Positions 1 to 6,722 of a stretch of 50,459 nucleotides of DNA are shown here, piece after piece. The number at the start of each line of letters is the position of its first letter. Within the stretch, counting starts at the first letter, position 1. The notes beneath the pieces are model-generated. The model searched no databases. It was not told where the DNA came from and saw only the letters and a list, made by a program, of their open reading frames with translations. This stretch comes from an uncultured Spirochaetaceae bacterium (GTDB lineage Bacteria > Spirochaetota > Spirochaetia > Sphaerochaetales > Sphaerochaetaceae): contig CALXOH010000014.1 in assembly GCA_944389975.1 (NCBI GenBank), positions 1 through 50,459 of the forward strand, read 5' to 3'. The position numbers and the translations under genes were made by a program.

Positions 1-179
1 CCCACACGCGAGAGCGCAACCCACTGCTCCCTGTTGATGGAGGGAATGACACGGGGCGGAGTCCCCAAGGCTGCCGCTCTCATGTACGATGAGCGTGAAA
101 GGGATGTCCCTTTCCTCAGACTGTCCAGCAGGCTGATCTCCTCATCGTTCAGCCTTGTGTTCACGAAGTGTTCTCTCAT
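1..179 (-). CDS. mobC: MobC-like plasmid mobilization relaxosome protein (N-terminal part only)
   Basis: An open frame begins with ATG at 179 behind a strong ribosome-binding site (GGAGG) and runs off the left edge of the window, so only 59 residues are visible. They begin MREHFVNTRLNDEEISLLDS and continue with SRSSYMRAAALG, the N-terminal pattern of MobC/ribbon-helix-helix proteins that bind oriT and help a relaxase nick DNA. The relaxase gene usually follows MobC and would lie to the left, outside the window. Its presence next to replication and integrase genes marks the 1-8240 segment as a mobilizable element. The family call rests on sequence pattern alone, with less than half of the protein seen. 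Confidence 0.7.
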   Translation of the reverse strand, partial: MREHFVNTRLNDEEISLLDSLRKGTSLSRSSYMRAAALGTPPRVIPSINREQWVALSRV

Positions 180-280
180 TCCTGACCTCCCTTGAAAGCA
201 GTGGGACAATCTGGATGACAAGCCGACAACAGAGGCATGACATCCAGTATCGGCAACCCCCTGACCAGAGGGAACGGGGG

Positions 281-323
281 CACATGCCTGAGCATGTGGG
301 GGACAAATTTGTGAATCAAATTT
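281..323. repeat. Two adjacent short hairpins upstream of mobC (candidate oriT arms)
   Basis: CACATGC (281-287) pairs with GCATGTG (292-298) across a 4-nt loop. AAATTTG (305-311) pairs with CAAATTT (317-323) across a 5-nt loop. Both are perfect 7-bp stems about 100-125 bp upstream of the mobC start, and the second is followed by ACCCCTTGC. An inverted repeat beside a nick site is the usual plan of an oriT; which strand is nicked is unknown. Confidence 0.5.
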
Positions 324-350
324 ACCCCTTGCTGACTGAAGACGGGACAT

Positions 351-429
351 GGTTCCGGAAGACAGACAGTGATGCGCGTGTAGCGGAGAGATTTCGATTG
401 ACCAGGATGAAATCTCGTAGTCCGGAACC
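351..429. repeat. Nested inverted repeat
   Basis: The outer arms GGTTCCGGA (351-359) and TCCGGAACC (421-429) are perfect 9-bp complements. Inside them GAGATTTC (388-395) pairs with GAAATCTC (409-416). The whole unit could extrude as a cruciform or fold as single-stranded DNA during transfer or replication. Confidence 0.65.
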
Positions 430-478
430 GGCACTGGATGTCTGGAGCAACCATGGCTCATCTTCTGTCCCGATACTG

Positions 479-532
479 CTTTTCTCATACTTGAAGTATA
501 ACATTCTTGACACGAATAAGTAATGAGAAAAG
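479..532. repeat. 10-bp inverted repeat
   Basis: CTTTTCTCAT (479-488) is the exact complement of ATGAGAAAAG (523-532). The right arm abuts the next set of repeats, so the structures are packed end to end. Confidence 0.65.
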
Positions 533-648
533 CCTTATGCCAGAAGGAATTAGTGTTAAGAATTGTTAATTCCTGAGACACTTTTCCTTCTGGCTCACAT
601 GGTTCATGGGAAGCATGTGTATATGTGGGTTCATCCATGGGATAAGGC
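532..648. repeat. Three-level nested inverted repeat
   Basis: Outer arms GCCTTAT (532-538) and ATAAGGC (642-648) enclose CCAGAAGG (540-547) and CCTTCTGG (586-593), which in turn enclose GGAATTA (546-552) and TAATTCC (567-573). All arms are perfect complements. No T-run follows on either strand, so a simple terminator is unlikely. Confidence 0.65.
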
Positions 649-692
649 ATCAACAGATGCCAGTGGGAAAACTACACATATAAGCTATGAAG

Positions 693-724
693 TCTATGAA
701 CCCTGCTTACACAGGGTTCATAGA
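693..724. repeat. Perfect 13-bp palindrome beside an AT-rich tract
   Basis: TCTATGAACCCTG (693-705) and CAGGGTTCATAGA (712-724) are perfect complements with a 6-nt loop. The AT-only tract at 733-768 follows directly. Neither side has a terminator-type T-run. Hairpin plus AT-rich DNA next to the helicase gene suggests an initiation structure. Confidence 0.7.
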
Positions 725-785
725 TGACACAGTGATTATTAATAGATTAATTATTAATTATTAATAAGGGCTGTGTCGTTACGGC

Positions 786-2387
786 TCATGTGGCCTGCTG
801 ACCTGTGGTAAGTCCCCTGTTGCGGGATATCGAGTCATTCTCATTAGGAGACAGCATTGTGATTGATGCAAGCCGTCCATCCTCATCCCAGCTGATGCAG
901 ATATGTCCCGAGTCGACAAGCTCATCGAAGAAGGATCCTGTCCTGGAGAGGTTCTCGGAGAGCCAGGCTTCATCCTTCCCATACACATTCCTCATATGAT
1001 CCTCGATCGCCGAGCCGGACAGTGACCACACCCCTGTGCAACTGGGAGTTCCGTGAAGAGTCATGGCATCACGGATGGCAGAGAGCTTGGATGTTGCTTC
1101 TGCCGAGAGCATGCCAAGTCTCTTCGAGTTGCCTGAATGCTCAAGACATGCGCCGCTGACATGAAATCCGTCCTCATCCTTGCCAAGGCTCTCGATGGCT
1201 ACAGTCTTGATCCTTGCATCAACATAATCACCTTCGGGGCCGAGACGGTTCTTTGTCACGGTCTGGCGGATTCCTCCTTCCTTGTTGTAGCTGACACGCA
1301 GGGTGAAGTCTGCCATGCCCTTGATGGCTCCCGAGCCGCGCATGTCCTCGTCATTCGCCTTTGTCGTGTGGTGGAGGAATACGATGGCGCAGTCATGGAA
1401 GATCTGGAGGCGGAGGATGACATCAGCGCGGAAGCGCGCGATATCGACGGCATTGTTCTCCTCTCCTGTGAAAAAGGTGTTCCATGTGTCGAGGAAGATG
1501 ATGTCGGGCTTGAAGCCATACGGAGCGGCTTCGAGTTCTCTCAACGTCTTCTGAAGCCTCTCCATACCTTCTGCGGATGACAGCGGTGCCGACAGGGGAT
1601 AGAAGCAGAAATTCTCGAGGAAGGCGTCCGTATAGGCTTTCGCGAATGCTATTATCCTCGACCTGATTGCGGCTTCGCTCTCTCCAGCGACATAAAGCAC
1701 CTTCGCCTTGTGGCAGATGAACCCATGCCAGGAAGGGAGCCCTGATGCCATATGGAGCGCCGCATCGAGGGCGAAGAAGGTCTTGCCCACACCCGAGGGC
1801 GAGTAGATGAAGCCGAGGAAACGGCCTCTGGGGAAGAATCCCCTGATGAGCCATCTCACCGGAGTGAAGTGTCCGAGAAGGGAATTGCCGATGTAGAAGG
1901 TATCCTGGCCGCTGGATGTCGTCCTGCTGAGGAGGTCTGTCGATGCTGGCATTGCGGGTGAAGGCCATTCGGCAGGAACCTGGGATGTCTCCCTTGGCCT
2001 GATCTGATCCTCGACCGTCGGCTCCTTGATGATGCAGCCTCTTGCCTTGAGCGTCGCTTCAATCTTGTGCCTGCTGTTTCTGGATGAAGGAAGAACGACG
2101 GTCTCCTTCTGCATCGTGAAGATGGAGAGTGCCTCCCGCCAGTCCGAGCAGACATAGACGGGCTGCTTCCTTTCTATCGTCCCAAGGACGAATGTTCCAG
2201 GAAAACGGAACCGGCTGCGGATGAAGCGCTCCTTTCCGTCTATGCCGACCTTCAGATAGTTGACGATGATCTTCTTCTCATCCCTGTAGGGCAGATAGAA
2301 GCTCATGGCGTCATCCTTGCGGACGCCGCTGAGGAAGCTGACTTCCTCAGTGTTGGCTGTAATCTGATTGATGATGTCTGTGTTCAT
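786..2387 (-). CDS. RepA-type AAA/RecA-fold replicative helicase of the mobile element
   Basis: A 533-residue protein with a poorly conserved N-terminal third (residues 1-170) followed by a RecA-like ATPase. The Walker A motif SPSGVGKTFF lies at about residues 196-205 and a Walker B-like strand IIFLDTWN at about residue 295. A later segment HHTTKANDEDMRGSGAI matches the RepA/AAA_25 group, hexameric helicases of plasmids such as RSF1010 and of many phages. It would unwind the element's origin ahead of the primase encoded just upstream. Its ATG overlaps the primase stop by one base (TAATG), which points to translational coupling. The C-terminal 100 residues are unassigned. A role in regulated replication of an integrated element is inferred from context. 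Confidence 0.8.
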   Translation of the reverse strand: MNTDIINQITANTEEVSFLSGVRKDDAMSFYLPYRDEKKIIVNYLKVGIDGKERFIRSRFRFPGTFVLGTIERKQPVYVCSDWREALSIFTMQKETVVLPSSRNSRHKIEATLKARGCIIKEPTVEDQIRPRETSQVPAEWPSPAMPASTDLLSRTTSSGQDTFYIGNSLLGHFTPVRWLIRGFFPRGRFLGFIYSPSGVGKTFFALDAALHMASGLPSWHGFICHKAKVLYVAGESEAAIRSRIIAFAKAYTDAFLENFCFYPLSAPLSSAEGMERLQKTLRELEAAPYGFKPDIIFLDTWNTFFTGEENNAVDIARFRADVILRLQIFHDCAIVFLHHTTKANDEDMRGSGAIKGMADFTLRVSYNKEGGIRQTVTKNRLGPEGDYVDARIKTVAIESLGKDEDGFHVSGACLEHSGNSKRLGMLSAEATSKLSAIRDAMTLHGTPSCTGVWSLSGSAIEDHMRNVYGKDEAWLSENLSRTGSFFDELVDSGHICISWDEDGRLASITMLSPNENDSISRNRGLTTGQQAT

Positions 2388-3256
2388 TATCTTGTCTCCT
2401 CTTTTATGAGGCGCATGATATCGCCTCCGTTGTTTACATAGTCATTGGCATCCCAGCCTTCAGTCGGGATGACGACATATTCGACTCCTGCTGCAACAGC
2501 AGCTTCATGGGCTTTCATCTGCCCTGTTTCTGATTTATCGTTGTCAGCGATAATGACGATCCTCTCTGTCGGGTGGCGCTTCTTCACCATGTGTGCGACT
2601 GTTGTCAGATTGCCTGCCGAGAATGCGATATATGTGAGCATGCCTGTCTGCTCGGTCACTGACGCACCTGTTGCAAACCCTTCGACGATGAAGATGAGAC
2701 CCTTCCTCATGCCTCCGACGATGAGATGTCCTCCGTTCATCCGGCTGCCTCTCAGAAAGCGCTTGCTGCCGTCAGTAGCGATGAACTGGACGCCGACCAC
2801 CTCCGACAGGTCATTGTAGACTGGGACGATCAGGAGGCCGTCTGATGACTGTCTGAGGCTGTGAGGCATGACACGCTTCCTCTGAAGATACGGATGTTCA
2901 TAAAAGGCAGGTGCGTTGCACTGGACTATGGCGGTTGCATAGGCTTTCAGGAAGGCCTCGTCGCATGTGTCGGTCTTGCGGTTGTCACGCATGAAGAATG
3001 GAAGCATTTCGAAAACGCTCTTGAGCCTGTCATCATCGTTCCTGAAGCGATATACGTAGTGTTTGCCTCCCTCCTTCCAATCCCCGTATATTACGCTGTC
3101 ATAAACGGGATCGTAGCGGAGGAAGATATCGCTGTTTCCTCGCTTCCCGTCAAAGGATCTGATCCGCTCCATGCGGTCTGAGCGGAGATGGATGTCGCCT
3201 GCCGGATAGATGCCGTTCGAGGCCATGTCGGCCTTGAGTTCTTCGATTCTAGTCAT
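2387..3256 (-). CDS. Toprim-domain DNA primase of the mobile element
   Basis: A 289-residue protein that would make RNA primers for element replication. The Toprim core is visible: the glutamate strand LIFIVEGFATGASV (near residue 190) and the acidic motif IVIIADNDKS (near residue 235), ending with EGWDANDYVN, which is usual in plasmid and phage primases. The upstream part (PYLQRKRVMPHS, then a strand with VPVYND) also matches primase-like proteins of integrative elements. No CHC2-type zinc finger is present at the N-terminus. The start is set by GAGGAAG eight bases before ATG. It is the upstream partner of the helicase and overlaps it by one base. Confidence 0.8.
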   Translation of the reverse strand: MTRIEELKADMASNGIYPAGDIHLRSDRMERIRSFDGKRGNSDIFLRYDPVYDSVIYGDWKEGGKHYVYRFRNDDDRLKSVFEMLPFFMRDNRKTDTCDEAFLKAYATAIVQCNAPAFYEHPYLQRKRVMPHSLRQSSDGLLIVPVYNDLSEVVGVQFIATDGSKRFLRGSRMNGGHLIVGGMRKGLIFIVEGFATGASVTEQTGMLTYIAFSAGNLTTVAHMVKKRHPTERIVIIADNDKSETGQMKAHEAAVAAGVEYVVIPTEGWDANDYVNNGGDIMRLIKEETR

Positions 3257-3316
3257 TTATACTTCCTCATAAACAGAGATGGGGCCCCCTGCATGGAGCC
3301 CCATCCCGCGAAGACC

Positions 3317-3787
3317 TCAGAAGGGAACGTAGTCCTTCGCATCCTGAGTGTCTTCCTCAAATTCGCTGTCCGTATCGGCCTCACCAGCCGGTGCGGACCC
3401 GTTTTCTGCCTTTTCGTAGGCAGTGATTTCAGGCTGCCACCCCCATGAGGCGGTGTGCTTCATCCTGATGACGATGCGCACTCTCTTGCCGATGAGATCT
3501 GACGGCTCGAAGGAAGTGACTCCTCCGAGCCCGACAGCCTCCAGCAGCTGGTGGAGCTTCTTCGTGCCGTAGTAGACAGCGGCTTCACTGCTACTCGTGA
3601 GGGTGATGTGGTCAAAGACCACAGCGCCGATGCAGGCGGGGCCTGCGACACGGAGCATGTCGAAGAGCTGCGTCCCATTTCCGGAACGGGGAACTCTTTC
3701 TTCACACTTCTCGATAGCCGCATCGTAAGTGCCATCGTGCAGCTCGACATTTGCGGGCGGTGTAAGGTTATTAACATTCACTGCCAT
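3317..3787 (-). CDS. Phage/plasmid SSB-like protein (DUF669 type)
   Basis: A 156-residue protein. The start at 3787 has AAGGAG nine bases upstream; a longer frame reaching 3883 lacks such a site. The body (FDMLRVAGPACIGAVVFDHI, later KLHQLLEAVGL and IGKRVRIVIRMK) resembles DUF669 proteins, which are found in phage and element replication modules and are thought to bind single-stranded DNA. The extreme C-terminus is strongly acidic and ends AKDYVPF, much like the DDDIPF tip of bacterial SSB that docks repair and replication partners. It sits 60 bases upstream of the primase in the same direction. The function is inferred from resemblance and position. Confidence 0.65.
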   Translation of the reverse strand: MAVNVNNLTPPANVELHDGTYDAAIEKCEERVPRSGNGTQLFDMLRVAGPACIGAVVFDHITLTSSSEAAVYYGTKKLHQLLEAVGLGGVTSFEPSDLIGKRVRIVIRMKHTASWGWQPEITAYEKAENGSAPAGEADTDSEFEEDTQDAKDYVPF

Positions 3788-3872
3788 AATAATTCTCCTT
3801 CTTAGTACCTGAGATAACTGACCACAACGTGGCCATTGGTGGCGTGTTGGCGCCCTTGGTGGGCCTCGGATA

Positions 3873-4070
3873 TCAGAAGCCATGGCTCTTCACCTCCTCG
3901 ACATATGAACGAAGGATGTACGGCCTTCGGCCTTTAGGTCGGACAACTTGAATACGCCCTTGCGAGGCGTAAACACGTACTGTCCCATACGAATAACCAA
4001 GCTCGAAAGCGAACTCTTGGTATGTCATGTGCTCATCTTCATGATTTTCATGCTGTTCATTTGACCTCAT
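3873..4070 (-). CDS. Small helix-turn-helix DNA-binding protein (excisionase-like)
   Basis: A 65-residue protein. It shows the helix-turn-helix pattern MTYQEFAFELGYSYGTVRVY followed by a wing-like segment (QGRIQVVRPKGRRPYI), typical of MerR-fold excisionases and small regulators of mobile elements. The ATG at 4070 lies inside the end of the upstream gene, a 14-base overlap, with GAGGG just before it; an internal ATG at 4028 is a possible alternative start. It may act as recombination directionality factor for the integrase or as a repressor of the replication operon. The two roles cannot be separated here. Confidence 0.6.
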   Translation of the reverse strand: MRSNEQHENHEDEHMTYQEFAFELGYSYGTVRVYASQGRIQVVRPKGRRPYILRSYVEEVKSHGF

Positions 4071-4290
4071 AAAGTCCCTCATCCTCCATCTTCTCGAGTT
4101 CATCGAGCGGATACATCGCGCGATGACCTGGAATCTTGACAAACGGCAACTCTCGACGACATTTTTTCACATACACTGTTTCTACGGTGTATCCGTATCG
4201 CTCAGCGACCTCCTTCGCAGTCAGGAGAACTCGCGTCTGACGAGTGTGGTCTATCTTAAATTTGTCGGTCCTCGTTTCACTTTTATTCAC
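4057..4290 (-). CDS. Small MerR-fold/HTH_17 DNA-binding protein
   Basis: A 77-residue protein with a winged-helix core: LLTAKEVAERYGYTVETVYV is the helix-turn-helix, followed by ELPFVKIPGHRAMYPLDELE, the pattern of helix_turn_helix_17 / excisionase proteins. The frame starts with GTG at 4290, with GGAAG only a few bases upstream, so the start is less certain. It heads the operon of regulator, SSB, primase and helicase. An inverted repeat (4308-4325) lies directly in front and could be its operator. Together with the downstream gene it forms a pair of related small DNA-binding proteins. Confidence 0.65.
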   Translation of the reverse strand: MNKSETRTDKFKIDHTRQTRVLLTAKEVAERYGYTVETVYVKKCRRELPFVKIPGHRAMYPLDELEKMEDEGLYEVK

Positions 4291-4307
4291 ACTTCCATTT
4301 TTAAAGA

Positions 4308-4325
4308 TATGAGCAAAAGCTCATA
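4308..4325. promoter_or_regulatory. Inverted repeat before the replication operon, candidate operator
   Basis: TATGAGC (4308-4314) pairs with GCTCATA (4319-4325) across AAAA. It lies 18 bases upstream of the GTG of the first helix-turn-helix gene, where an autoregulator could bind, or where a 5' UTR hairpin could form. No clear -35/-10 pair was found nearby. Confidence 0.4.
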
Positions 4326-4428
4326 CACAGACTTTCCGGTTTTTCTCTTCATGTAAGTTGTTACAGGATAAGAAAAATCAGACTATTCAGGTCTGTGAAC
4401 TATCATTAAGTACGGGTGGTGGGCGGGC

Positions 4429-4456
4429 AAAAAAAGAGGGAGACAGATGCTCCCTC
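4429..4456 (-). terminator. Rho-independent terminator after radC
   Basis: On the minus strand the stem GAGGGAG/CTCCCTC with a 7-nt loop is followed by seven T residues. It begins 12 bases after the radC stop codon and separates the radC transcript from the replication operon. Confidence 0.85.
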
Positions 4457-4467
4457 AAGTGCTGTCT

Positions 4468-5145
4468 CTACTCCATCATTCCATGTTCCAGAAAGCTGTA
4501 GTAGCTCTTGTCAGTGATTATCAGGTGGTCGAGAACCTTGATTCCCAGTATGTCTCCGGCCAACCTTATCCGCTTCGTGAGCGAGATGTCATCATCGCTC
4601 GGCTCAAGCGTGCCCGATGGATGGTTGTGGGCTATGGCGATTGCCGTAGCTCTTGCCTTGATTGCATCCGAGAATACCTCTCTGGGATGGGCCAGCGTCT
4701 TATTGACAATCCCAGTTGTTATGCACTTGGTGAAGAGAATCTCGTGAGCTCCATTGAGAGCCATGACGATGAAGTGCTCCTGTTCCTCGTGCGTGAAGTG
4801 GTAGGTCTCCTTGTAGATGTCGTTCGGGCTGGTGATTGACCTTGCCGTCTTCTCTCCCTTGCGTCTGCCGACCTCAAGAGCGATGAGTATGCCGGATGCC
4901 AGCTCCTTGGATACTCCCTTGATGCCTGTCAGGTCTGTCAGCGAAGGGGTTACGTTACAATTCAATGCGTCAAGTATTTCGTTTGCTGTCCTCTTTGCAT
5001 CCGCTCTTGATGAGAGATACGGTCTGATGAGCTCAACCATGAGCTCGCAGTCTCCAAGTCCTTTGACTCCATACTGGGCAATCTTCTCTGCAATCGTCTG
5101 TGTCTTCTCGAATGTCTCGAAAAGCTCCATCTGTGTGTAGGCCAT
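4468..5145 (-). CDS. radC: RadC-like JAB/MPN-domain protein
   Basis: A 225-residue protein with a helix-hairpin-helix region in the first 90 residues (LTGIKGVSKELASG) and a C-terminal JAMM metal site: AHNHPSGTLEPSDDD gives the H-x-H-P-S-G...S-x-x-D ligand set. RadC proteins are common in mobile elements; the biochemical role is not settled, and an earlier repair assignment has been questioned. The ATG at 5145 has GGAGG and AGAGGAA upstream. The same frame stays open for about 240 bases further upstream but has no better start. A terminator follows the gene, so it is probably a separate transcript between the replication operon and the integrase. Confidence 0.88.
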   Translation of the reverse strand: MAYTQMELFETFEKTQTIAEKIAQYGVKGLGDCELMVELIRPYLSSRADAKRTANEILDALNCNVTPSLTDLTGIKGVSKELASGILIALEVGRRKGEKTARSITSPNDIYKETYHFTHEEQEHFIVMALNGAHEILFTKCITTGIVNKTLAHPREVFSDAIKARATAIAIAHNHPSGTLEPSDDDISLTKRIRLAGDILGIKVLDHLIITDKSYYSFLEHGMME

Positions 5146-5504
5146 TTCCTCTACCTCCAGAAATTCAGGATTTGCAATCTCCGTTGCGGTGATTACATCT
5201 CCCGCGACGGGGCGAGAAGAAACGAAGCCTGGGATCAGGTGGTAATGGATGTCACAGGGCACACGCAGTGTCTCGTCTTGGCCCTTGACAGGAATGTGGC
5301 TGCATCCCGAAGAGATGTCAGCAGGCGGACAGTCAAGGAAGCCTCTGGCTCTTGTCTTGTCGTTTACTTTCCGCGCTGACAGTCTCCCCGAAGGGGAAGG
5401 TGTGGTACATCCAGGAGAGGAAAGCTCCTAGATGTTGCAATGGTGGGAAAGGAGAGTCTGAGGGGAAAAGGTAACGCATATAGGTTGTCCCCTCTCAGTT
5501 TGAA
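5146..5504. other. Intergenic stretch upstream of radC
   Basis: About 360 bases without a supported gene. The minus-strand frame of radC remains open upstream to a TAG near 5430 but lacks an initiation codon with a ribosome-binding site, so it may be a 5' UTR or the remnant of a longer gene. No promoter hexamers, hairpins with T-runs or repeats stand out. Confidence 0.4.
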
Positions 5505-6713
5505 TCAGTTGCCATTCCGATTGTAATTCCATCTCTTTCTTGCATCGTAGATTGTATTTGACGGTATTGTCTTGTAGCCATCTTCATATCTGAGGTAGGC
5601 ATCGATTGCTTCGAATTTGATGTCAGGACGTTCATCGAGGATTGCAAAGAGGATCTGGTTGAGAAGGTGATCCTCTTTCTTGATGGTATAGAAGATTTGC
5701 TGACCTTTTGCATGTTTCTGAAGCCAGTCTCCATGTTCAGCCTTGTATTTCGCAAGAAACTCGCTAAGAAATCTTTTGTCCTCTTCGATTGCTTTGTAAT
5801 GGGCAAGTCTGTCTTCTTCATTGGCGAACTTGTCCTCCCAGATTTTGCTGATGTTATCGAGTGCCTCCTGAACATCATTGGCAATCTCTGTATTCTGATT
5901 GCTTATTGACTTGAGTTTCGTACTGATCTCTTTTGACGCTGTTGCAATCGTTCCACCCTGTTTAAAGATATCCTTGACTGTTTTTGAAAGTGCTTCAAGT
6001 TCTTCAAATATATTTTTGAGACTTGATTTTCCTGAATCAAGCTTTTCGCGAAGCTGCTCAAGGACTTCGATGAGAGCATCCTTTTTAGGATCATCAGGTT
6101 CTGGCTTCGGATTGAGTTCCTCTTCCGCTTCAGGGGAGAGATACGGGATACAGAAGGTCTCGACAAGAGTCCTGTAGTCTGTATCGTTGAAGAAGTCATT
6201 GAATGGATGTTCTGAGCTGAAGCGGTTTTCAATGATGTATTTTCGCAGAAGTGCCGTATTCTTCCAGTCAATCGCGTCCCCCAATACATCCTTCTCTTCG
6301 GGATGATTATCAAACCAGAGACGCATTGCGATGATGAGCCAATTCGCATTAGCGTAACGTGAGTCCAGCTCGGTTCTTCTGTCGTCGTATTTCCCGAAGA
6401 GCTTGTCCCAGAGCATTCTCTTCATCTTGATCTTTGCCTGATCCATGATAAAGAGAATGACATTCTGTTTGATGCAGTTGGTGACATCCTTGTCTGAACC
6501 TTCAATGCCTTGCCTGACCGCTTCAACCAGATAGTCGTGGAGTATCACGAAAGCTATATACTCGAAATGGAGCAATGACTCGCTCTTGGCGTTCCAACGG
6601 AACTCCTTCGAATGGGACTTGCCCATGATTTTATGATTCAGATTGCTGATTTCCTGTACCTTTTTCTCAAGAAAGGCATCTGTACGCTGTTTTGCTTCTA
6701 TGTATGTGATCAT
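5505..6713 (-). CDS. Hypothetical 402-residue protein, coiled coil
   Basis: The family is not recognised. The protein has no signal peptide and no membrane helix. The N-terminal half is helical and rich in aromatic residues (LLHFEYIAFVILHDYLV; ANWLIIAMRLWFDNHPEE). A proline-rich acidic linker (NPKPEPDDPKKD, near residue 215) is followed by about 120 residues with heptad-like Leu/Ile spacing and many Lys/Glu, a likely coiled coil. The basic tail ends RKRWNYNRNGN. The start has TAGGAG eight bases upstream, and that site overlaps the integrase stop codon, so the two genes are expressed together. Accessory cargo or defence genes often sit in this position, but nothing in the sequence proves such a role. 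Confidence 0.6.
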   Translation of the reverse strand: MITYIEAKQRTDAFLEKKVQEISNLNHKIMGKSHSKEFRWNAKSESLLHFEYIAFVILHDYLVEAVRQGIEGSDKDVTNCIKQNVILFIMDQAKIKMKRMLWDKLFGKYDDRRTELDSRYANANWLIIAMRLWFDNHPEEKDVLGDAIDWKNTALLRKYIIENRFSSEHPFNDFFNDTDYRTLVETFCIPYLSPEAEEELNPKPEPDDPKKDALIEVLEQLREKLDSGKSSLKNIFEELEALSKTVKDIFKQGGTIATASKEISTKLKSISNQNTEIANDVQEALDNISKIWEDKFANEEDRLAHYKAIEEDKRFLSEFLAKYKAEHGDWLQKHAKGQQIFYTIKKEDHLLNQILFAILDERPDIKFEAIDAYLRYEDGYKTIPSNTIYDARKRWNYNRNGN

Positions 6714-6722
6714 GTACTTCTC

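Larger units (their letters stand above)
180..785. other. Non-coding structured region, candidate oriT and replication origin of the mobile element
   Basis: About 600 bases between mobC and the helicase gene hold no convincing gene on either strand. They hold at least seven inverted repeats, listed separately, and an AT-only stretch at about 733-768 built of ATTA/TTAAT units. Origins of mobilizable plasmids that encode their own helicase, primase and single-strand binding protein typically show hairpins plus an AT-rich melting region, and oriT usually lies directly upstream of mobC. Position and structure fit both; the nick site cannot be assigned from sequence alone. Confidence 0.55.

Noticed and set aside
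155-523. 122-residue open frame on the plus strand upstream of mobC
   Set aside because: No ribosome-binding site and no family likeness; it is made of inverted-repeat DNA and overlaps mobC in antisense.
693-724. 13-bp palindrome as a terminator of the helicase operon
   Set aside because: No T-run on either strand; an origin structure fits the neighbouring AT-rich tract better.
281-724. CRISPR-like array
   Set aside because: The repeats are inverted and all different, with no regular direct repeats or spacers; no cas genes are present anywhere in the window.
1137-1968. Long open frames antisense to, or in another frame of, the helicase gene
   Set aside because: The helicase has clear Walker motifs in its own frame; the others have low-complexity Ser/Arg-rich composition typical of shadow frames.
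5146-5400. N-terminal extension of RadC
   Set aside because: The frame is open but lacks an ATG/GTG with a ribosome-binding site, and RadC length is normal from 5145.
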